A stretch of 64,000 nt of DNA from Serinus canaria (Eukaryota; Chordata; Aves; Passeriformes; Fringillidae): the NCBI RefSeq assembly GCF_022539315.1, contig NC_066315.1, positions 91,366,990 through 91,430,989 of the forward strand. The letters run 5' to 3'. Each line of letters starts with the position of its first letter. Position 1 is the first letter of the stretch. The position numbers were made by a program, and so were the translations under genes. Shown in pieces: positions 58,356 through 64,000 of the stretch. The notes under the pieces were generated by a model. The model made no database searches and was not told the DNA's origin. It saw nothing but the letters and a program-made list of their open reading frames with translations.

Positions 58356-58618
58356 TCAGAAGGGTAAGGTGTCCAGAAAGAGCCTGTCAATGATGGAAGG
58401 GGCTGGCACCAAATCTTCCAGTTTCAGGTAAAAGATGCGCTGCAGTCCCAGTGTGCAGAGAGAGCGCAAGTCAGCCAGAACACCCAGTACCTTCGGCTCT
58501 GCAGACTCGAGCGGTTGTCCTTTGTTTTGGCAACTGAAAGTTAAGTGATCTTTCAAACTGCTTGTGATCTTGTTGCATAGCTCTTCCACTTTCTTTGGTT
58601 CTTTTAATCCATGTCGTT
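58356..58618 (-). CDS. NR4A3: NR4A3 (NOR-1) last coding exon, C-terminal ligand-binding domain
   Basis: NR4A3 is an immediate-early orphan nuclear receptor that binds NBRE/NurRE DNA elements without a classical ligand. The exon starts after a pyrimidine-rich tract and CTTTGCAG at 58619, completes a Glu codon and encodes [20 protein letters not shown], then [16 protein letters not shown] and the final AF-2 helix [12 protein letters not shown], with TGA at 58358-58356. It supplies 86 complete codons. The motifs are diagnostic of the NR4A family, and the [16 protein letters not shown] segment points to NR4A3. Relative to the human protein there are about five extra residues (LTFSC) after SLKDH. 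The gene is partial: earlier exons lie beyond the right edge. Confidence 0.95.
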
Positions 58619-61600
58619 CTGCAAAGCCAGAGGAAAAAACCACATCAGCATCCCTATCACAAATGGAGAGAATGCGTTTTCTTAGGTGCAACTCAGGTGC
58701 ATACTCTGGAACTCAGAGCAAAAAGTGCTCTGGGAGTGTAGGTTTCTCAGAACAGCTGAGGTTACATGGAGTCAGTTAACCTTTTTGCCACACAAAATAA
58801 GAGAGGGCAAGTGCACTTTTCTCTTTATCTACTAAAACAGGTGACAGAGATGCTCAGTTATGACTGAAATTCTCGTACAAGGAATCCAAGCATCCTACGT
58901 ATCTGACACAATTTTCATGATATGAGGCAGAATTAATTGGGTGATTTTGCAGCAAAACCATCACAGGAGGTGTTTTGGAGATTTCCGTGCTTCCCCACCA
59001 GTTGTGAATGCTCAATAACTATGGCAACCATTATTTATTCAGTGAATTCAAGTGGCGATCAATATCCTTAGCTAGCTCCATCAGCACCCGGCCTAGAATT
59101 CCACCAGGAATTTGCAGACACTCTTATAAGAAACTAAAGGCAACTTACTACCCTTTGTTATTTTGATCAGCTGCTGCTTTTTAGTTTATTCATCTATAAA
59201 AGCTCTAAGATAAAAGAAGCCTGGAAGTCAACTATTTTGCTTTGAGTGAGCAATGCCTGAACAGCTGCTATATTATCCATCACAAAAACCTCAGCACTCC
59301 TAGAAGGAAGGAGAGCTGGGGTTTGTTCGCCTTCAAATATCTTTTTAAAATACAACAATGATGTTAAATGAATTCACAGTTTTTTAAGCATAAGTAGAAT
59401 GAATCAGATTTGTGATTCATTAAAAGCAGACTTTTTACAGGGGAAAGAATTCTATGTTGTTTGCTATCAAGGCTTAGTGGATGATCTAAAGTAACAGAAC
59501 AAAAAAAAATCAGGAAAAAATCTCAAATTTGTGGTGTATTCATTTGCCTCTGACTTTGAAATACACAGGTAAGTAAGAAATGGCTTCACAGCAAAGTCAT
59601 AATCATTTACATGTGAAATGGAATGGTGCCAGATACAGTAATCAAAGAAAATGCAGGTTATATTAACTCAATTAGATATATAAAACAATGACAGCAGTGG
59701 ATAAGGAGAAATTGCGGCAGTTCTTGTGTTTGATGCTTTTGAAGTCATCTCCATCCCTGGGCCCCTCTCCCGCCCCTGGCAGCCAGCAGCCACATTGTGC
59801 CCATTGTCCCCAAGTCTTGTTCCTCCATGGCAGGAGGAGCAAGCAATAGACATGTCCTCTGTCTGTCCCCTAATGACCAGTGAAAAGAGTACAGTTCTCT
59901 TTACTTCCAGAAGCAGGAGTATTGCCTGCACCAGGCACAGTGGTGCCTTGCCAGGCCTGTGTATATAAACTCCTTGTTCACCACCTGTTTTGGCTTAGAT
60001 ACTCTGTACAAACCAATAAAACAGACAGGATTCAATGAGGGCAGTCAGAAATGCAAAGGTCTGGTTTTCCACTGATATTCACCCATTTTACACTTTTTTT
60101 TCCAACTGTATTTACTTAGGCAGAGTCAGCTCCTGGATAATACTGGTTTGGGATCAGAATCAGAGATGTGCAGACATGGACATCTCTGTCCAGAAGTTAC
60201 TGTGCTTTACCATTTAAGTACTGTCAATCTGCCCTGTTGTTTCAAAGCAATACTTATCCAAGCAGTGACATCTGCTTCAGACATCGTTTTCACCTTGCAG
60301 GAATTAAAAACCCTAGGTATTCTAAGTGCCTTGTTTACATTAAAACATGAGAAGTCAATGAATATTTAAAGACCTTCCAGTAAATGGTGTATAGTGTAAT
60401 TATGTAAGCCTTAACTATACAGGTCACCGAGAGTAAATACTTAGGCAGATTCTGCCATTAAAAATCTTGGCAGATAAATATTTTATACAGGTTGGAAGAG
60501 CTGTAGGGTTTTTTTTTTTTTTTTACCACTAGCCTACTGAGAGAATCTGCAGGACATTAAATTAATCTTGCAATCTTTGAAGAGTTCCCATCTTTTAATC
60601 TGTTTTGTTTCCTAGTTGTGTAAGTAAAGATATTTTTATAGATGTAGGGAGCTGGAATACTAGAATGGGTCCAAAACCTCACTACAAATTAGCAGAGCAC
60701 ATTTTCAAACCACTGCCTCAGTAGGTGTGTGTACCTTGCTGCAGAGCATGGAAAATTATCTCTGGCTCTGGAGCATGCAACAACTTTGTTAGCATTTCCA
60801 GCCAGAACTAAACAGCTTGTCTCCCACTGACAAGTTCAGAAGGTTTCATGAAAAAATCATGTTTTACGTGAATAGCCATGAAATGTAGGAGACAAAACAC
60901 TATGTGTGCAAAGATTATCATCTTAGTAGCCTTACTTTACATAATAAAATCGTGGAAATTCAGAATTAAGAGATACTCTGTCCTTAAAGTCTGGTGCTAC
61001 AATATTAAAGCGGTCCCTGATAAACCAAATTGTCCTCTCCTGAGTGAATTGCCATACAATTGCCTTCACTACTTGCACATCTCCATAAGAGTTAATTCCT
61101 CATGCCTGGAGCTGCCTCTAGGGGTTTCAGTTTTAAACTCCAAAGGCATCCATAGAAAGCCAAAGCCATCTGTGTGGAAGCCCTTCTGCTAGGGAAGGAC
61201 ACTGCATGCACCTGCACCAGCACTGCCACTGCAGTCCCTGGTGGTAGAAGAATACACTCATCTAAGAATAGGCTCCTCTCCTTGGTAAGCTTGAGGCATC
61301 TAGGGCCTAATTTGCTTAAAGACAGATTGAACAGGGTTCAAACAACAGGAAACACATTTTCTTGCCTTTTACACACTCCCAGTTCTGTTTGTATAAAGAA
61401 AGACCCACAGTCTTTCTTATACAACCTAGAGGGAGCAGCACGAGGCCCCTGTGGTAAGGGTGTGTAGTGGCACTGCAGCCAAGGGCCTCTAATCATTCAC
61501 TGTCTTCCACAGGATGTTCTTATCCACATGTGAATGATAAGGCCAAGATTTATCCCAAGAAGTACAGCTGGTCAAAATAGATAGGTTTTCCTTAACTGAT

Positions 61601-64000
61601 TGAGGAGATGTGTAAATATTATGGTAGTCAGACTTTCTTATAATGACAAAGGCACATGTAAAGCGAATACAGGATTTCTCAGCCGGTAACAAACCAAGAT
61701 TGTGTTTTAGGATATCATTGATTTTTGCGAGAAAAATGGTGACTTATGGCAAAGATGCTGTCAAAATGACTCATCAAAAGTCTTACCTCTAAAGCTCTGC
61801 AAACTTAGCTTATCCTGGTAAACTGAGAACAGCAAGTTTTTTACACCTTTTTCCTTTTCCTGGGAAGCTGAATGTGGTTTTGTGCTATCATTACACTGAT
61901 CAGCAAAAACTCAACAGGAAGAAAGCAAAGACCCTAACCTCTGACCTGAGGTAGATCATGCCAGGGTCAGGCAGACTGAGCACTATCTTTACAGAAAATG
62001 CCTCTCAGAGAGTGTGAGTACCTCAAAGACCCTGGGCTCTGCACTCTGTGTCATGGAGTATCACTTTTAGTCTCAATTAATTCTGAGGTGTCCAGAAATG
62101 CAACAGATGAACACTGCAGACTTAAAATAGGCCTCTTGATTCTCTTGGTTTCAATGCAGTTATGCGATTTTCTCTTCCCCCTTCACATCTCTCTTCCCCT
62201 TCTATAACTCAAATAAGCACAAGGCTCAGTTGCCTACAGCTTTCTCGTGCACACACTGTTCCACAGGAACCTTGCAACTTGGCAGATCCAAGAGTCTCCT
62301 TTCCTGTTGCAGTCTGGCCCATAATTATCCTGCCTAACTCTCAGACACTTCACAAGGGTCCCCAACCTTGGTGCACAGACCTGTCAAACTCCTCCCAACA
62401 TCAGTGTAAGGATGGGCATTTTTAGAAGATTATTACAATTTTAGGTGCATTAATCATCTTCTGGCGGTGCCCTGTATTCTCCATCAGCTGTGCAGGGTAC
62501 CTGAAGTCAGGTGAGATGAGCTGCCACACAGAACACCATAGTTTGCTCCCTCTTTTAAGAAAACCACAATATAACATGGAAACTGCTGGTTGCTGTAGAA
62601 GCAAAGGGTTCTTGCCTCAACAAAGAGGTGGGAGTGAAAAAGGAGGAGTGAGTACTTTACTTTGACGCTGACAGTATTTCCCTCAGCTAAGTGGCAGGGG
62701 GAAGGCAGACAATGCAATCTGGAGGGTTTTTTTTTTATATCTAGCTCTCCTACACTCCTTCAGTCTGCCACCTGCTTCTATGTAGACCCAGCAAATGAAG
62801 CACCCACTCCAGAGGATATCCTGGCAAGAGGACTGAAGGATATCTGCTGCTGAAGAGTAGGTAAGTCTTGATTCCATTGGGAGGTTGGACAAAGTCATGT
62901 TCGGAAGGAACTGCAGCAGTCATACTCATTTTAGCCACACTGGTCTCATCACTGTTTCTTGGTATGACTGATGGTGCTAAAAATTGTGTTTGTAAACTGG
63001 AATGGAAAGCCCAACAGCAGGAAGACAAACACAAACTCCTAATTAATTGAAACCTCACAATATTCTTCACTGGTCTGATGCCAGTCTAACAAAGCATTAG
63101 GAGTGTGAATAAGCCCAATATATACAGTGGTTCTGGGCTGGTCTGTAACACACTTAAAATAAAACATATGCTGAAAGAGCTTGGCTGAATGAGGGCTAGC
63201 ATGCTCTGTACTCAGCAGCATCCCACTGAGAGGGTCAAGTGGGCAAAATATAATGGTTTGATGTGGATAGAGAAAGGAAGGAGCAGAGAGGAAAACATAA
63301 TCAACAAGGAGAATGAGAGAGAAAACACTAGCAGTTCTAGAGCAGGCAGAAATTTGAGGCTAAATTAGAATGTGCCCTTCAGATGATCTGAACTGGACTC
63401 TCAGTCTTTCTATTTTCACACTGATTAAAAGAAAAATCTAACAAATGGTCATTTGGGAAGTTTAGGAAGCATTTTCAAGCATAGGCTGAGTTAGTATCTA
63501 GTCTACTCAACAAAGCTTCATCTTCAACACTGCTTAGTCCATCATGGAGTGACTGTGAAGGAACACTTGTGATCCATGAACACACTAAACTCATAGAAAT
63601 TGTCTGTGTGGAATTAACAACAGAATTTGACCCAAGAAGACCAGCATTTCCTTTCCATGTTGGCACTCTTCTTTAGCTCATTAGATGCTACATACCAACA
63701 GAATAAGTGATACAAAGGAGAAGAACATGACAGACCTATTTTTTTTTACTTTCAGAGGCATGCGAGGTGAGTGTCATGTGTTGTTTCCCACCTGCTTTCT
63801 TCTGGGTGATGCTTAGAGCAACACTCATATGCTGTGGAGGAAGTTGTGTCCAGCCTTTCTAAACCAACTAAAGGAAGTAAAAAAACAGAAGAGAGACAGA
63901 GAGAGGAAGATCCTAAAGGAACACCTTACAGTAAGAAGATGTGTTTTGACATGACAGAGTTCTAAGTTAACTGTTTGCAAGCCTCCACAGTACACAAGAT
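58619..64000 (-). other. NR4A3: NR4A3 intron upstream of the last exon (incomplete)
   Basis: The exon preceding the last one should encode the ligand-binding-domain segment ending before RHGL. The expected conserved words (GFGEWLDSI-like and LDIQALACLSA-like) were looked for on the minus strand up to the edge and not found, so this is read as intron of at least 5.4 kb. It holds a T17 run near 60510 and no recognisable CR1. A GC-richer patch at 59740-59960 with a plus-strand TATATAAA near 59961 is unexplained. Confidence 0.6.

Noticed and set aside
61921..61980. 'ATGATCTAC' type text on the minus strand as a possible NR4A3 exon ending in SMIT-like residues
   Set aside because: The frame reads LPDPGMIYLRS with no further match and no suitable donor.
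62422..63666. Cluster of minus-strand ORFs near the right edge as possible NR4A3 exons
   Set aside because: None contains the conserved DNA-binding or ligand-binding words of NR4A receptors, and they overlap plus-strand ORFs of similar length.
1..64000. CRISPR arrays, operons, bacterial or phage genes, tRNA or rRNA genes
   Set aside because: The sequence is vertebrate nuclear DNA with introns and CR1 repeats; no spaced direct repeats, no tRNA cloverleaf and no rRNA sequence were noticed on either strand.

Overview
The window looks like a stretch of bird nuclear genome. It carries a dozen or so CR1 LINE copies of different ages, most truncated at the 5' end and several ending in the CR1-type ATTCTATG-like 3' end. 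Two stand-alone endogenous-retrovirus LTRs of avian type are also present. It has no operon or other prokaryotic structure. Two vertebrate genes are recognisable, both on the minus strand.

STX17 (syntaxin 17) occupies roughly 2.8-27.0 kb. A CpG island at about 26.62-27.24 kb holds the promoter and the non-coding first exon. Seven coding exons follow at 21562-21442 (plus a little 5'UTR), 17400-17335, 11218-10999, 6020-5902, 5819-5769, 4212-4126 and 3450-3211. Joined at GT-AG sites they give an uninterrupted 301-residue protein with an N-terminal helical domain, a LIR motif, a Q-SNARE motif and a glycine-zipper transmembrane hairpin. The introns hold CR1 copies, A/T tracts and otherwise featureless AT-rich DNA.

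The last coding exon of NR4A3 (NOR-1 orphan nuclear receptor) lies at 58618-58356. A probable long 3'UTR runs down to about 55.6 kb. The 58.6-64 kb stretch is read as intron, because none of the earlier NR4A3 exons could be found. NR4A3 lies upstream of STX17 on the same strand, the same order and orientation known in human 9q31.

The DNA between the genes (27.3-55.6 kb) has no convincing gene. It contains CR1 fragments, a long (ATCC)n microsatellite, (TA)n and homopolymer tracts, and a 1.6 kb CR1 split by a 369-bp solo LTR with matching target-site duplications. A second solo LTR of 583 bp lies 140 bp further on. A perfect 34-bp inverted repeat with a 6-nt loop sits at 34123-34196.

The genes do not act as a functional cluster: STX17 is an autophagosome SNARE and NR4A3 an immediate-early transcription factor. 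I found no sign of a previously undescribed multi-gene system. The most unusual structures are the perfect palindrome, the nested LTR, an IRF-type motif in the STX17 CpG island, and a five-residue length difference in the NR4A3 ligand-binding domain.
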